From Thiobacillus denitrificans ATCC 25259 (GTDB lineage: Bacteria > Pseudomonadota > Gammaproteobacteria > Burkholderiales > Thiobacillaceae), in assembly GCF_000012745.1 (NCBI RefSeq), contig NC_007404.1, forward strand, positions 2,542,001 through 2,606,000: DNA of 64,000 bases, written 5' to 3'. A model generated the notes under the pieces. That model was given only the letters and a program-made list of their open reading frames with translations. It was not told where the DNA came from and made no database searches. How positions within the stretch are numbered: position 1 is the stretch's first letter; every line of letters starts with the position of its first letter. Shown one piece after another: positions 25,450 through 35,571 of the stretch. Both the position numbers and the translations under genes were made by a program.

Positions 25450-26313
25450 ATGACCGGGCACGCGGCCACCGTCGCTGGCCTGCTCGACGTCGCGACCGAC
25501 CGAGTCGGCCGCGCGCTCGGGCTCGACAAGCGCGAAGCCCGGCTCGAAGCCCGCGTGCTCGCCGCCCACGCCTGGCAGGTGACGCCGGCCTGGCTCATCG
25601 CGCACGACACCGATGTGGCGACGGCGCCGCAAACCGCCGCCTTCGACGCGCTGCTCGCCCGGCGCCTGGGCGGCGAACCGATCGCCTACATCGTCGGCGC
25701 GCGCGAGTTCTACGGGCGCAGGTTCGAAGTATCGCCCGCGGTATTGATTCCACGGCCGGAGACCGAACTCCTCGTCGAGTTGGCGCTCGCACGGATCCCG
25801 CCCGACGAGACGACCACGGTGCTCGACCTCGGCACCGGCAGCGGCTGCATCGCGATCACGCTGGCGCTGGAGCGCTCGCGGGCGCGCGTGACCGCGGTCG
25901 AGCGCTCGCCAGCTGCGCTGGCGCTCGCCCGCCGCAACGCGCAAACGCTCGGCGCCAGCGTCGAATTTTCGGCCGGCGACTGGTTCAGCGACCTGACGGG
26001 GCGCAGCTACGACCTCATCGTCGCGAACCCGCCCTACATCGCCGACGCCGACCCGCATCTCGCCCGAGGCGACCTGCGCCACGAACCGGTCGCCGCGCTG
26101 GCCTCTGGTGCGGATGGACTCGACGAGCTGCGGCGGCTGATCGACGGGGCGCGCGACCACCTGCGGCGCCCTGGAATGCTGTTGCTGGAGCACGGCTACG
26201 ACCAGGCCGACGCGGTGCATGCGCTGCTTCGCAGCGGCGGCTTCGCCCGCCCGCGCTGCTGGCATGACCTCGCCGGCAACCCGCGCGTGAGCGGCGCGGA
26301 ATTGTCGAAATAA
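25450..26313 (+). CDS. prmC: Release-factor glutamine N5-methyltransferase
   Basis: A 287-residue SAM-dependent methyltransferase. It has an N-terminal helical substrate-binding region, then the SAM motif VLDLGTGSGCIAITLAL and the catalytic NPPY in LIVANPPYIAD. It methylates the GGQ glutamine of RF1 and RF2. It is placed directly after prfA, as in many proteobacteria. The start is ATG at 25450, 3 bases after the prfA stop. Confidence 0.96.
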   Translation: MTGHAATVAGLLDVATDRVGRALGLDKREARLEARVLAAHAWQVTPAWLIAHDTDVATAPQTAAFDALLARRLGGEPIAYIVGAREFYGRRFEVSPAVLIPRPETELLVELALARIPPDETTTVLDLGTGSGCIAITLALERSRARVTAVERSPAALALARRNAQTLGASVEFSAGDWFSDLTGRSYDLIVANPPYIADADPHLARGDLRHEPVAALASGADGLDELRRLIDGARDHLRRPGMLLLEHGYDQADAVHALLRSGGFARPRCWHDLAGNPRVSGAELSK

Positions 26314-26405
26314 TTTACAGGTGCCCGGCATGGCTTGCGTCCAGCCCACCGCCCCGCACGCGCCCGCGGGCTTCGCCAGCCGGCATCGAGATGCTGGTGC
26401 GATTC

Positions 26406-26434
26406 TTGCTGGTAACCGGACGAATCCTAATAAT
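26406..26434 (+). promoter_or_regulatory. Sigma-70-type promoter for the HPr-rel-A-like cassette
   Basis: TTGCTG at 26406-26411 and TAATAAT at 26428-26434, with a 16-base spacer. The -10 ends 14 bases before the ATG at 26449, so the leader would be very short. The rest of 26314-26405 shows no gene. Confidence 0.5.
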
Positions 26435-26448
26435 GACTGAGGCTAGCC

Positions 26449-27117
26449 ATGTCTAACCGCGACCCTGAGACCTCCAGCACTGCCCCTGCTGCCCCGCAGA
26501 TCGACGCCGTCAACGAGTCCCGCCGCAGGCTGACGGGCGCAGCGCTGGGCGCATCGGCGATCTTCACGCTCGCGAGCCGTCCGGTGTGGGCGAACCAGTG
26601 CACGATTTCAGGCATGGCCTCGGGCAATCTGTCGCAGCCGGGCGGCGTCATCTGCGCCGGCTGCACGCCGGGTTACTGGCTGAACCACCCGCTGAACTGG
26701 CCCTCCGACTTCCGACCGGGAACCTGCCTGCAGTGCGAGGCGACGGGCAGCGGCAACGTCTGCAGCGAATGGGACAACGACGGCACGCGTTTCCCCTTCC
26801 CCGGCGCGCTGCGCGACGCGGGCAAGACGATGATGCAGGTGCTCGCGATGAACGGCAACGAGGATCCCTATCAACTCGGCGCCCACGCGATCGCAGCGCT
26901 GCTGAACTCGGCGGCCCCCTACCCGGCGAACTACAGCTACGGCTACAACACACGGGACATCTACGACCTCTGGAACCGATACGCGGCCACCGATCCCGAG
27001 GGCCTGAAGAACATGTTCCAGTCGCTCAATGAACGCGTCTGCCCGCTCGGCAACGAGGGCGACGCGCAGCAGTGCACGGTCAGCCTCGACGGGCCCAAGC
27101 CCGGCAAAAAGCGATAA
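26449..27117 (+). CDS. Tat-exported cysteine-containing protein with a CTPGYW motif, first gene of the HPr-rel-A-like cassette
   Basis: A 222-residue protein of unknown function. Residues 24-48 form a twin-arginine signal (SRRRLTG, then a hydrophobic stretch ending VWA). The mature part has about eight cysteines, including CTPGYWLNHPLNW at residue 72; CTPGYWK-like motifs are seen in various secreted proteins. The rest is rich in Asn, Tyr and Gly and has no known catalytic motif. It precedes the PqqD-like, kinase and nucleotidyltransferase genes and is a plausible target or cargo of that system (inference). Confidence 0.8.
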   Translation: MSNRDPETSSTAPAAPQIDAVNESRRRLTGAALGASAIFTLASRPVWANQCTISGMASGNLSQPGGVICAGCTPGYWLNHPLNWPSDFRPGTCLQCEATGSGNVCSEWDNDGTRFPFPGALRDAGKTMMQVLAMNGNEDPYQLGAHAIAALLNSAAPYPANYSYGYNTRDIYDLWNRYAATDPEGLKNMFQSLNERVCPLGNEGDAQQCTVSLDGPKPGKKR

Positions 27118-27129
27118 ACTCGGAACGCT

Positions 27130-27420
27130 TTGTCCGTACCGACCAAAAAAGGAGCCGCCGTTCACGCTGATGGCTGGCTCTTAAAATCCTGGGACAACGA
27201 GGCCGTTCTGTTCAATACCGCCTCGGGCGACACCCATTACCTGAGACCGCTGACGCTGGCGCTGTACGAGACCTGTCGTGACCATCCGGGCTACACCGTG
27301 AGCGAACTCACGAGCGCCCTGGCCGCGCGACTCGGCGTCGCCGAAAGCGCGTCCTTCCGCGAAGCGGCCGAAGACACGTTGCACCGTCTGCACGAAATCG
27401 GCCTGCTGGAAACCGCATGA
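27130..27420 (+). CDS. PqqD-like protein of an HPr-rel-A-type system
   Basis: A 96-residue protein with the PqqD fold pattern: short strands (GWLLKSWDNEAVLFNTASGDTHYL), then helices with ALYETC and a C-terminal helix LHRLHEIGLLETA. In characterised pathways PqqD-type domains bind precursor peptides. NCBI family descriptions name a PqqD-like 'peptide chaperone' in HPr-rel-A systems, next to an HprK-related kinase, which is the arrangement here. The start is TTG at 27130; no ATG is available. Its stop overlaps the kinase start (ATGA). Confidence 0.8.
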   Translation: MSVPTKKGAAVHADGWLLKSWDNEAVLFNTASGDTHYLRPLTLALYETCRDHPGYTVSELTSALAARLGVAESASFREAAEDTLHRLHEIGLLETA

Positions 27421-28346
27421 AGCTGCTGCAACTGCCGCGCACCGAACTGCGCCGGCAGCTCGCGGGCCCGGGCGTATGGATGCGTACCGGCCCGTTCTCG
27501 CTCAGGCTGCAGTCGCGCGTGCCCTTCGTCGCGGAAGGACTCGCCGAGCTCTACGGCCAGTTCGAGGTGCGCAGCGCACACGAAGCCTTCGCGGATTTCC
27601 ATGTCTCGGTCAACGCGCCCGCCGGCGTGCGCCGCTGGCTGCGTCCGCAGGTGAGCTTTTATTTCGACGGCACGCAGCCGTTCAAGCCCCTGCCCCGCGA
27701 CCAGGCGTTTCCGATGCTCGAATGGGGCCTCAACTGGTGCGTCTCCACCCAAGCGCACCATTACCTCATCATTCACGCCGCCGTCGTCGAGAAGAACGGC
27801 CTTGCGGCGGTCCTGCCGGCCCCCCCGGGCTCCGGCAAGAGCACGCTGACCGCCGGCCTCGTTCTGTCCGGCTGGCGCCTGCTGTCGGACGAACTCACCT
27901 TGATCCACCGCAAGACCGGCCTGATCCAGCCGCTCCCCCGACCGGTCAGTCTGAAAAACACGTCGATCGATGTCGTCCGCCGCTTCGACGCCGAGGCGTA
28001 TATCAATCGCGCCTCGCACGATACGGTCAAGGGCACGGTCGCCCACATGCGGCCGCCGCGCGACAGCGTGCTGCGGCAGCACGAGGCAGCCCGCCCGGGC
28101 TGGGTCATCTTCCCGCAGTGGCAGGCCGGTGCGGCGACCACGCTGACCCCGCGCTCGCGGGCGCAGACCTTCATGTTCCTCGCGCAGAACGCCTTCAACT
28201 ACAGCCATCTCGGCGCCGACGGGTTCCGCGCGGGCACCGCGCTCGTCGACCAGGCAGCATGCTACGACTTTCGCTACAGCGACTTGCACGAAGCCGTGCG
28301 CGCGTTCGATCGCCTCGCCGAAAGCCGCCCGTCCTCGCTGTCATGA
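27417..28346 (+). CDS. HprK-related kinase A of an HPr-rel-A-type system
   Basis: A 309-residue protein related to HPr kinase/phosphorylase. The P-loop is APPGSGKST (residues 135-143) and a conserved SDE triplet follows at 157-159 in LLSDELTLIH, matching the HprK-like fold. HPr itself and other PTS genes are absent nearby, so the target is unlikely to be HPr. The gene overlaps both neighbours (ATGA junctions), so the three products are made together. The substrate is unknown. Confidence 0.82.
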   Translation: MKLLQLPRTELRRQLAGPGVWMRTGPFSLRLQSRVPFVAEGLAELYGQFEVRSAHEAFADFHVSVNAPAGVRRWLRPQVSFYFDGTQPFKPLPRDQAFPMLEWGLNWCVSTQAHHYLIIHAAVVEKNGLAAVLPAPPGSGKSTLTAGLVLSGWRLLSDELTLIHRKTGLIQPLPRPVSLKNTSIDVVRRFDAEAYINRASHDTVKGTVAHMRPPRDSVLRQHEAARPGWVIFPQWQAGAATTLTPRSRAQTFMFLAQNAFNYSHLGADGFRAGTALVDQAACYDFRYSDLHEAVRAFDRLAESRPSSLS

Positions 28347-29434
28347 AACGCCCCCCGCGCCCGCTGCTTGCCCACATTCTTCACACGCCCGAGGCCGCCG
28401 GGCGGCTGTCGATGGCGGACTGGGATACGCTCGTGCGGCAAGCCCGCGCCGCCGGTCTGCTCGCGCGGCTCGCGCATCGCCTGCGCGAGCACGGCATGGC
28501 AAACAGTCTGCCAGGCGTCGTGCGCTGGCATTTCGACGCGGCCGAAACGCTGGCCGCGAAGCAGCGAACCGCGGTGTGCTGGGAGCTACGACAGATCGCA
28601 ACCGCCTTGCGCAGGCTCGGCGCCCCGGTCATCGTTCTCAAGGGCGCAGCCTACGTCGCCGCGGACCTCCCGGCTGCGCAGGGGCGGCTCTTCAACGACA
28701 TCGACATTCTCGTACCGCGGACGGCGCTCGCCGACGCCGAATCGTCGCTCATGCTCGCCGGCTGGCACGCGACGGGGCTCTCCGAGTACGACAAACGCTA
28801 CTACCGGCGCTGGATGCACGAGATCCCCCCGCTCAAGCACGTGCAGCGCGATACGGTGCTCGACGTCCATCACGCCATCCTGCCCGACACCGCGCGCTAT
28901 CACCCGGATTCTGGCCTGCTGCGCAGCCGCATCGTCGCGGTCGAGTCGCTGCCGGGAATCCATGTGCTGAGCGCGGAGGACCGCATCCTCCACGCCGCCA
29001 CGCATCTATTCCACGACGGCGAACTGCCGCATAGCCTGCGCGATCTGAGCGATCTCGACCTGCTGCTGCGCGACGTCGCCGACGATTTCTGGCCGCGCCT
29101 CGTCGCCCGGGCCGAGCAACTCGAGCTCGGCCGCTCGCTTTTTTACGCCTTGCGCTATCTGCGCCATTTCCTCGACACGCCGATTCCCGAGAGCGCGATC
29201 GCCGCACTGGCGCCCGCCGCACCCTCGGCCGCAATGCTCGCCGTAATGGATCGCGTGTTCATGCGCGCGCTGGCGCCGACCCACGCGAGCTGCGCCGACG
29301 CCTTCACGCCGGCGGCGCGCTTCGCCGCCTTCGTGCGCGCGCACTGGCTGCGCATGCCGATGCACCTGCTCGTTCCCCACCTGCTCCACAAGGCCTTCGT
29401 CAGTCCCACTCGCCGCACGCCGAAGACCGCTTGA
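28343..29434 (+). CDS. Nucleotidyltransferase-family protein of the HPr-rel-A-type cassette
   Basis: A 363-residue protein. The nucleotidyltransferase signature is G-R-L-F-N-D-I-D-I at residues 114-122, with the acidic pair Asp119/Asp121 that would bind metal; a third acidic residue may be in VLDVHHAIL. The N-terminal region is helical. Proteins of this type are found beside HprK-related kinase A. The ATG at 28343 overlaps the kinase stop. Its own stop codon lies within the -35 box of the grxD promoter. Confidence 0.8.
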   Translation: MKRPPRPLLAHILHTPEAAGRLSMADWDTLVRQARAAGLLARLAHRLREHGMANSLPGVVRWHFDAAETLAAKQRTAVCWELRQIATALRRLGAPVIVLKGAAYVAADLPAAQGRLFNDIDILVPRTALADAESSLMLAGWHATGLSEYDKRYYRRWMHEIPPLKHVQRDTVLDVHHAILPDTARYHPDSGLLRSRIVAVESLPGIHVLSAEDRILHAATHLFHDGELPHSLRDLSDLDLLLRDVADDFWPRLVARAEQLELGRSLFYALRYLRHFLDTPIPESAIAALAPAAPSAAMLAVMDRVFMRALAPTHASCADAFTPAARFAAFVRAHWLRMPMHLLVPHLLHKAFVSPTRRTPKTA

Positions 29435-29458
29435 CGGCGATGGCCGCGTGCGTATAAT
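29431..29458 (+). promoter_or_regulatory. Strong sigma-70 promoter for grxD
   Basis: TTGACG at 29431-29436 and a perfect TATAAT at 29453-29458, 16-base spacer. It is the best sigma-70 match seen in the window and lies 37 bases before the grxD ATG. Confidence 0.8.
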
Positions 29459-29494
29459 TCCCGAGTATTCCACTCAGGTATTCAGGAGCGCTTC

Positions 29495-29815
29495 ATGACC
29501 CCCCTCGATCGCATCCGCGAGCAAGTCACCAACAACGCCATCGTTCTGTACATGAAAGGCACGCCGCAGTTTCCGCAGTGCGGTTTCTCGTCGCGCGCGG
29601 CGCAGGTGCTGCAGGCCTGCGGCGTCAAGGATTTCCTGGCCGTCAATGTGCTGGCCGACCCTGAAATCTTCGAGAACCTGAAGTACTACGCGAACTGGCC
29701 GACCTTCCCCCAGCTCTACGTCAAGGGCGAACTGATCGGCGGGTCCGACATCATGATCGAGATGTACCAGAAGGGCGAAATCCAGAAACTGCTCGAAGAA
29801 GCGCAAACCGCCTGA
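29495..29815 (+). CDS. grxD: Monothiol glutaredoxin (Grx4 family)
   Basis: A 106-residue cytoplasmic protein with the CGFS active site (FPQCGFSSRAAQVL) and the glutathione-binding WPTFPQLYVKGELIGGSDI stretch. The family carries and delivers [2Fe-2S] clusters rather than acting as a thiol reductase. It has its own promoter and terminator, so it is monocistronic. It could support the heavy iron-sulfur demand of the dsr proteins (inference). Confidence 0.96.
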   Translation: MTPLDRIREQVTNNAIVLYMKGTPQFPQCGFSSRAAQVLQACGVKDFLAVNVLADPEIFENLKYYANWPTFPQLYVKGELIGGSDIMIEMYQKGEIQKLLEEAQTA

Positions 29816-29835
29816 CCCGCGCGACGCCGACTTGA

Positions 29836-29861
29836 AACGCCGACCCTAGGTCGGCGTTTTT
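29836..29861 (+). terminator. Rho-independent terminator of grxD
   Basis: AACGCCGACC (29836-29845) and GGTCGGCGTT (29849-29858) form a 10-bp stem with a CTA loop, followed by TTT. It lies between convergent genes and may also partly serve ntrC on the other strand. Confidence 0.9.
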
Positions 29862-29868
29862 CATGCCC

Positions 29869-31299
<1,431 letters not shown>

Positions 31300-31302
31300 G
31301 GT

Positions 31303-32394
31303 TCAGACGGGCAGTGGGAGAAAGATTGAAAACACGGTCCGCCCGGGGCGGCTTTCGCAATCGAGCGTGCCGTGGTTCTGCGAGACCAGGGTCTGCGCGA
31401 CGGCGAGGCCGAGGCCACTGCCGCCTTCGCGCCCCGACACCAGCGGAAAGAAGATCTGGTCGCGAATGCTGTCGGGAATGCCGGGGCCGTTGTCGATGAT
31501 CTCGACGCGCAGGCCCAGTTGATAGCGCCGACTCTCGAGCGTGATCTGGCGCGCGACACGGGTGCGGAACACCAGCTCGCCCGCGCCGCGCCCGTGTCCA
31601 TTACCATGTCCGGCCCCGTTACCGTGCATGGCCTGCACCGCGTTGCGCGCGATGTTGAGCGTCGCCTGGATCAGCTGCTCGGCGTCGCCGCGGATTTCGG
31701 GCAGGCTGACGTCGTAGTCGCGGCGCAGCGTGACGCCGGGCGTTTCGGCGAGAACGAGGCTGCGAACCCGCTCGAGCACCTCATGAATGTTCACTGCACC
31801 GAAATGCGGCACGCGGTGCGGCGTCAGTAGGCGCTCCATCAGCGACTGAAGGCGGTCGGACTCCTTGATGATGACCTGGGTGTACTCGCGCAGGCTTTCC
31901 CGAGGGAGTTCGTGTTCGAGCAGCTGCGCCGCGCCGCGGATGCCGCCGAGCGGGTTTTTTATTTCGTGCGCGAGGTTGCGCAGGAGCTCGCGGTTGGCTT
32001 CCTGCTGAAGCCGCGCCTGCTCCAGCCGCGCGATGCGCAACTGCGGGTCGACCGCGCGCATTTCAACCAGCACGCCGTAGCGCGGCCGCTCGAGCGGCGA
32101 GACGCTGCAGCCGACGCGTATCGGCGGATGCCCGCTGGCGACGACATCGAGTTCGTATTCGACGACGGTTTCCTGCTGGGTGCGCGCGGTCTCGATCGCT
32201 GCCAGCAATTCGGGGCTGCGCTCGAAGAGTGTGGACGCCTCGGCGCCGACGAGGAGCACCCCGGACACGCCGAGCAGCGTCTCGGCAGCGGGGTTCAGAT
32301 AGACGACCCCGCCCGCGCCATCGAGAATCATGGCACCCGTGGACAGGCAGTCCAGTCCGGCATACTCGGGGTAAGAGGGCGACGGCATGCTCAT
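31303..32394 (-). CDS. glnL: NtrB, nitrogen-regulation sensor histidine kinase
   Basis: About 363 residues. A PAS domain comes first (AMILDGAGGVVYLNPAAETLLGVS), then the H-box with the phospho-accepting His in NLAHEIKNPLGGIRGAAQLL, then the N and G boxes of the ATPase domain (NIARNAVQAM; IIDNGPGIPD). It phosphorylates and dephosphorylates NtrC under control of PII. I chose the ATG at 32394 (MSMPSPSYPEYAG); the frame is open to a TTG at 32433 and a second ATG lies at 32388, so the start is uncertain by a few codons. Confidence 0.93.
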   Translation of the reverse strand: MSMPSPSYPEYAGLDCLSTGAMILDGAGGVVYLNPAAETLLGVSGVLLVGAEASTLFERSPELLAAIETARTQQETVVEYELDVVASGHPPIRVGCSVSPLERPRYGVLVEMRAVDPQLRIARLEQARLQQEANRELLRNLAHEIKNPLGGIRGAAQLLEHELPRESLREYTQVIIKESDRLQSLMERLLTPHRVPHFGAVNIHEVLERVRSLVLAETPGVTLRRDYDVSLPEIRGDAEQLIQATLNIARNAVQAMHGNGAGHGNGHGRGAGELVFRTRVARQITLESRRYQLGLRVEIIDNGPGIPDSIRDQIFFPLVSGREGGSGLGLAVAQTLVSQNHGTLDCESRPGRTVFSIFLPLPV

Positions 32395-32478
32395 GCGCTC
32401 TATCGAAGCACTGATTGTGCCAGAGCCGAGCAACGAAGCCTCGCGCGCCCGGGTGCGGCGGTGCCGGCCGCCTTCGCT

Positions 32479-32943
32479 TTACTTCAGGTTGGCGAGTTCG
32501 CGCTGGATCGCCGAAACGTTCTGCTCGTGTTGTTGCACGGCTGCGCGCAGTCGCTTGACGCGATCGAGATAGCTCGCGTCGGTCGCGCGCTCGCCCGGCA
32601 GCATGCGCTCGCCGAGCTTGAGCTGCCGGCGGGCTTCGTCGGCGCTGTTGCGCTCGCCGGCGATCTCGTCCTCGAGAACCCGGCGCCGGACGTCGTCGCG
32701 CCGCTTCTGCGTCCCCGCATCGATGCGCGGAAAGTTGGCAGGGCTCGGCGAATACGACGCGCGGCGCGGGCCTTGCGGGCGGGCCAGCGGCGCTGGCGCG
32801 CCAGGCAGGTCGATGCGTTTCGCACCTTTTCGGTGCACGTCGGTGAACGTCACGTGGCCGTTTTCGTCGACGAACTTGTAGATCTCGGCGTGCGCGGGCG
32901 CGGCGAGAAACAGGCACGAGAGAAGGGACAGGGCGGTTCGCAT
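32479..32943 (-). CDS. DUF4124-domain exported protein
   Basis: A 154-residue protein with a Sec signal peptide (MRTALSLLSCLFLAAPAHA) followed by the DUF4124 start EIYKFVDENGHVTFTDVHRKGAK. The rest is a basic linker and a coiled-coil-like helix (ELRRQ-type heptads near the end). Function is unknown; such proteins often sit between glnA and ntrB in betaproteobacteria. It should be periplasmic. Confidence 0.85.
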   Translation of the reverse strand: MRTALSLLSCLFLAAPAHAEIYKFVDENGHVTFTDVHRKGAKRIDLPGAPAPLARPQGPRRASYSPSPANFPRIDAGTQKRRDDVRRRVLEDEIAGERNSADEARRQLKLGERMLPGERATDASYLDRVKRLRAAVQQHEQNVSAIQRELANLK

Positions 32944-33024
32944 GGGGCTTCGAGTGTAGCGTACCGCCTTGTTAACGGAAGGCGACCGCTGAATCTTGAA
33001 GGCGGGACGCCGCCTCGCGGGCGC

Positions 33025-33050
33025 AAAAAAAAGGCGGCCGAAGCCGCCTT
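33025..33050 (-). terminator. Rho-independent terminator of glnA
   Basis: On the minus strand AAGGCGGC-TTCG-GCCGCCTT forms an 8-bp stem with a stable TTCG tetraloop, followed by a run of eight Ts (A-run at 33025-33032 on the plus strand). It lies 17 bases beyond the glnA stop. Confidence 0.95.
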
Positions 33051-33067
33051 TCTCGAGCGCCGCGCGT

Positions 33068-34477
33068 TTACAGCGAGTAGTACATCGCGAACTCGACCGG
33101 GTGCGTGGTCATGCGGAACTTCGTGACCTCTTCCATCTTCAGCGTGATGTAGGCATCGATCATGTCGTTCGTGAACACGCCGCCACGAGTCAGGAACTCG
33201 CGGTCCTTGTCGAGCTCGTCGAGTGCCATTTCGAGGCTGTGGCAGACCTTCGGAATCTTCGCATCCTCTTCGGGCGGCAGGTCGTACAAGTCCTTATCGC
33301 CGGGGTCGCCGGGGTGGATCTTGTTCTGGATGCCGTCGAGGCCCGCCATCATCAGCGCGGAGAACGCCAGATAGGGGTTGGCCAGCGGGTCCGGGAAACG
33401 AACCTCGATGCGGCGTGCCTTCTCGCTCGCAGCGATCGGAATGCGAATCGACGCCGAGCGGTTGCGGGCCGAGTAGGCCAGCATGACCGGCGCTTCGAAG
33501 CCCGGCACCAGACGCTTATACGAGTTGGTGCCCGGATTGGTGATCGCGTTCAGTGCCTTGGCGTGCTTGATGATGCCGCCGATGTAATAGAGCGCGGTCT
33601 CGGACAGCCCGGCGTAGCCGTTGCCGGCGAAGGTGTTCTTGCCGTCCTTCCACAGCGACATGTGCACGTGCATGCCGGAACCGTTGTCGCCGACGATGGG
33701 CTTGGGCATGAAGGTCGCCGTCTTGCCGTAGGCGTGGGCGACGTTGTGCACGATGTACTTGAGAACCTGCGTCCAGTCGGCGCGCTTGGTCAGCGTGCTG
33801 AACTGGGTCCCGATCTCGCACTGGCCCGCGGTCGCGACTTCGTGGTGGAAGACTTCGACCGGAACGCCGGCTTCTTCCAGCGCAACGACCATCGCAGCGC
33901 GGATGTCCTGCAGGCTGTCGACCGGCGGCACCGGGAAGTAGCCGCCCTTGATGCCCGGACGGTGGCCGGTGTTGCCGTTCTCGAACTTCTCGGCGGACGA
34001 CCAGGCGGCCTCCTCCGAATTGATCTTCACGCCCGAGCCCGACATGTCGTCGTGCCAGGTGATCGAATCGAAAATGAAGAACTCGGGCTCGGGTCCGAAG
34101 TAAGCCGTATCGGCCAGCCCCGTCGACTTGAGGTAGGCCTCGGCGCGACGCGCGACCGAACGCGGATCGCGCTCGTAGCCCTTGCCGTCGGACGGCTCGA
34201 TCACGTCGCAGGTCAGGATCAGCGTGGGCTCGTCGAAGAAGGGATCCATGTAGGCCGAGTCGGGATCGGCCTTGAGCAGCATGTCGGACGCCTGGATGCC
34301 TTTCCAACCGGCGATCGAGGAGCCGTCGAAGGGATGGCCGTCCTCGAACCAGTCCTCGGTCACGATGCGGGCAGGAATCGAAACGTGCTGTTCCTTGCCA
34401 CGCGTATCGGTGAAGCGCAGGTCGACGAACTTCACTTCGTCGTCCTGAATTCTCTTGAGCACATCGGCCACGGCCAT
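33068..34477 (-). CDS. glnA: Glutamine synthetase type I
   Basis: A 469-residue enzyme of standard GSI length that makes glutamine from glutamate, ammonia and ATP. The start [22 protein letters not shown] and the adenylylation site region [11 protein letters not shown] (Tyr in [13 protein letters not shown] motif) are clear, so it should be controlled by GlnE adenylylation. The ATG at 34477 has GGAGATC about 8 bases upstream. A sigma-54 promoter lies upstream, and ntrB and ntrC are downstream on the same strand beyond a strong terminator. Confidence 0.97.
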   Translation of the reverse strand: MAVADVLKRIQDDEVKFVDLRFTDTRGKEQHVSIPARIVTEDWFEDGHPFDGSSIAGWKGIQASDMLLKADPDSAYMDPFFDEPTLILTCDVIEPSDGKGYERDPRSVARRAEAYLKSTGLADTAYFGPEPEFFIFDSITWHDDMSGSGVKINSEEAAWSSAEKFENGNTGHRPGIKGGYFPVPPVDSLQDIRAAMVVALEEAGVPVEVFHHEVATAGQCEIGTQFSTLTKRADWTQVLKYIVHNVAHAYGKTATFMPKPIVGDNGSGMHVHMSLWKDGKNTFAGNGYAGLSETALYYIGGIIKHAKALNAITNPGTNSYKRLVPGFEAPVMLAYSARNRSASIRIPIAASEKARRIEVRFPDPLANPYLAFSALMMAGLDGIQNKIHPGDPGDKDLYDLPPEEDAKIPKVCHSLEMALDELDKDREFLTRGGVFTNDMIDAYITLKMEEVTKFRMTTHPVEFAMYYSL

Positions 34478-34558
34478 GCTGGATCTCCTAACTGAAATGG
34501 GGGTTGAATTCGACTCAGGTGGCAGCATCCGCAACACCGGCGTCACACAAAGACTATT

Positions 34559-34574
34559 AGCAGCAACCGTGCCA
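34559..34574 (-). promoter_or_regulatory. Sigma-54 promoter of glnA
   Basis: Minus-strand TGGCACGGTTGCTGCT matches the -24 (TGGCAC) and -12 (TTGCW, here CTGCT) elements with the correct spacing between the GG and GC dinucleotides. The leader to the ATG would be about 70 bases. Clear NtrC dyads were not identified upstream. Confidence 0.85.
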
Positions 34575-34773
34575 TGCACAAAAACGGGCGCGGAGCATTG
34601 TGCCACAAGGCGCGCGGCGCGGCATAGTCTGAAAGGCGCGGCCCGGGACGCTCCATTATAGGGCGGAGCGATTACGTCCGTGCCCCGTCTTGGTGCACAC
34701 CTTTTTCGAGCCTTATGGCCGTATACGAGACGACAACGCGAATAGGCCCCGGGAACGCTAGAATACGCCCGCC

Positions 34774-35571
34774 ATGACCGACCGCTACGCCGTATTCGGG
34801 CACCCGATCGCCCACTCCAAGTCGCCTCAGATCCACGCCGCGTTCGCCCGCCAGACCGGGCAGGACATGTGCTACGAGGCGATCCTCGCGCCGCTCGAGG
34901 GTTTCACCGAAAGCATTGCGCGGTTCGCCGCCCAAGGCGGACGCGGTGCCAATGTCACGGTCCCGTTCAAGGAGGAGGCCTTCCGTCTCGCCGATCGCCT
35001 GACGCCGCGCGCCGAGCGCGCCGGCGCCGTCAACACGCTCATGTTCGACGCCGACGGCATACTCGGCGACAACACCGACGGCACAGGGCTCGTCGCCGAC
35101 CTGACGGGTAATCTCAAGCGCCCCCTCGCCACGAGGCGAATCCTGCTCGTCGGCGCCGGCGGGGCCGCGCGCGGCGTGATCGCGCCGTTGCTCGAGCAGG
35201 CGCCCGCCGAGCTCGTGATCGCCAACCGTACGGTCAGCCGCGCGGAGCAACTTGCCGAACTGTTCGACGGCCGGCTTCGGGCCTGTGGCTTCGACGCGCT
35301 CGACACGCCGTTCGACGTCGTCATCAACGCCACCGCAGCGAGCCTCGCCGGCGAGCTGCCGCCCCTGCCCCCGCAGGTCTTCGGCACCGGCGCGCTCGCC
35401 TACGACATGATGTACGGCCGCGACACGCCCTTTCTCGCGTTTGCCAGAGCGCACGGCGCGGACACCGCCGACGGCCTCGGCATGCTCGTCGAACAGGCGG
35501 CGGAAGCCTTCCACCTCTGGCGCGGCGTGCGCCCTGACACGGCACCGGTCATCGCCGCCCTGCGCGCGTGA
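34774..35571 (+). CDS. aroE: Shikimate dehydrogenase
   Basis: A 265-residue NADP-dependent enzyme reducing 3-dehydroshikimate to shikimate in aromatic amino acid synthesis. The substrate-binding SKSP (HSKSPQIH) and [11 protein letters not shown] with the catalytic Lys, the nucleotide-binding GAGGAARGV and the late [11 protein letters not shown] are all present. A TAGAAT box 14-20 bases upstream may be its -10. Its stop overlaps the mtgA start. Confidence 0.97.
   Translation: MTDRYAVFGHPIAHSKSPQIHAAFARQTGQDMCYEAILAPLEGFTESIARFAAQGGRGANVTVPFKEEAFRLADRLTPRAERAGAVNTLMFDADGILGDNTDGTGLVADLTGNLKRPLATRRILLVGAGGAARGVIAPLLEQAPAELVIANRTVSRAEQLAELFDGRLRACGFDALDTPFDVVINATAASLAGELPPLPPQVFGTGALAYDMMYGRDTPFLAFARAHGADTADGLGMLVEQAAEAFHLWRGVRPDTAPVIAALRA

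Noticed and set aside
27476-28342. N-terminal extension of the nucleotidyltransferase frame back through the kinase gene
   Set aside because: The in-frame sequence before 28343 is a shadow of the kinase; the ATGA overlap at 28343 gives the natural start.
34575-34630. NtrC binding dyads upstream of the glnA sigma-54 promoter
   Set aside because: Only loose half-sites (TGCAC, GTGCC) were seen; no dyad with proper GC-N11-GC spacing could be defended.
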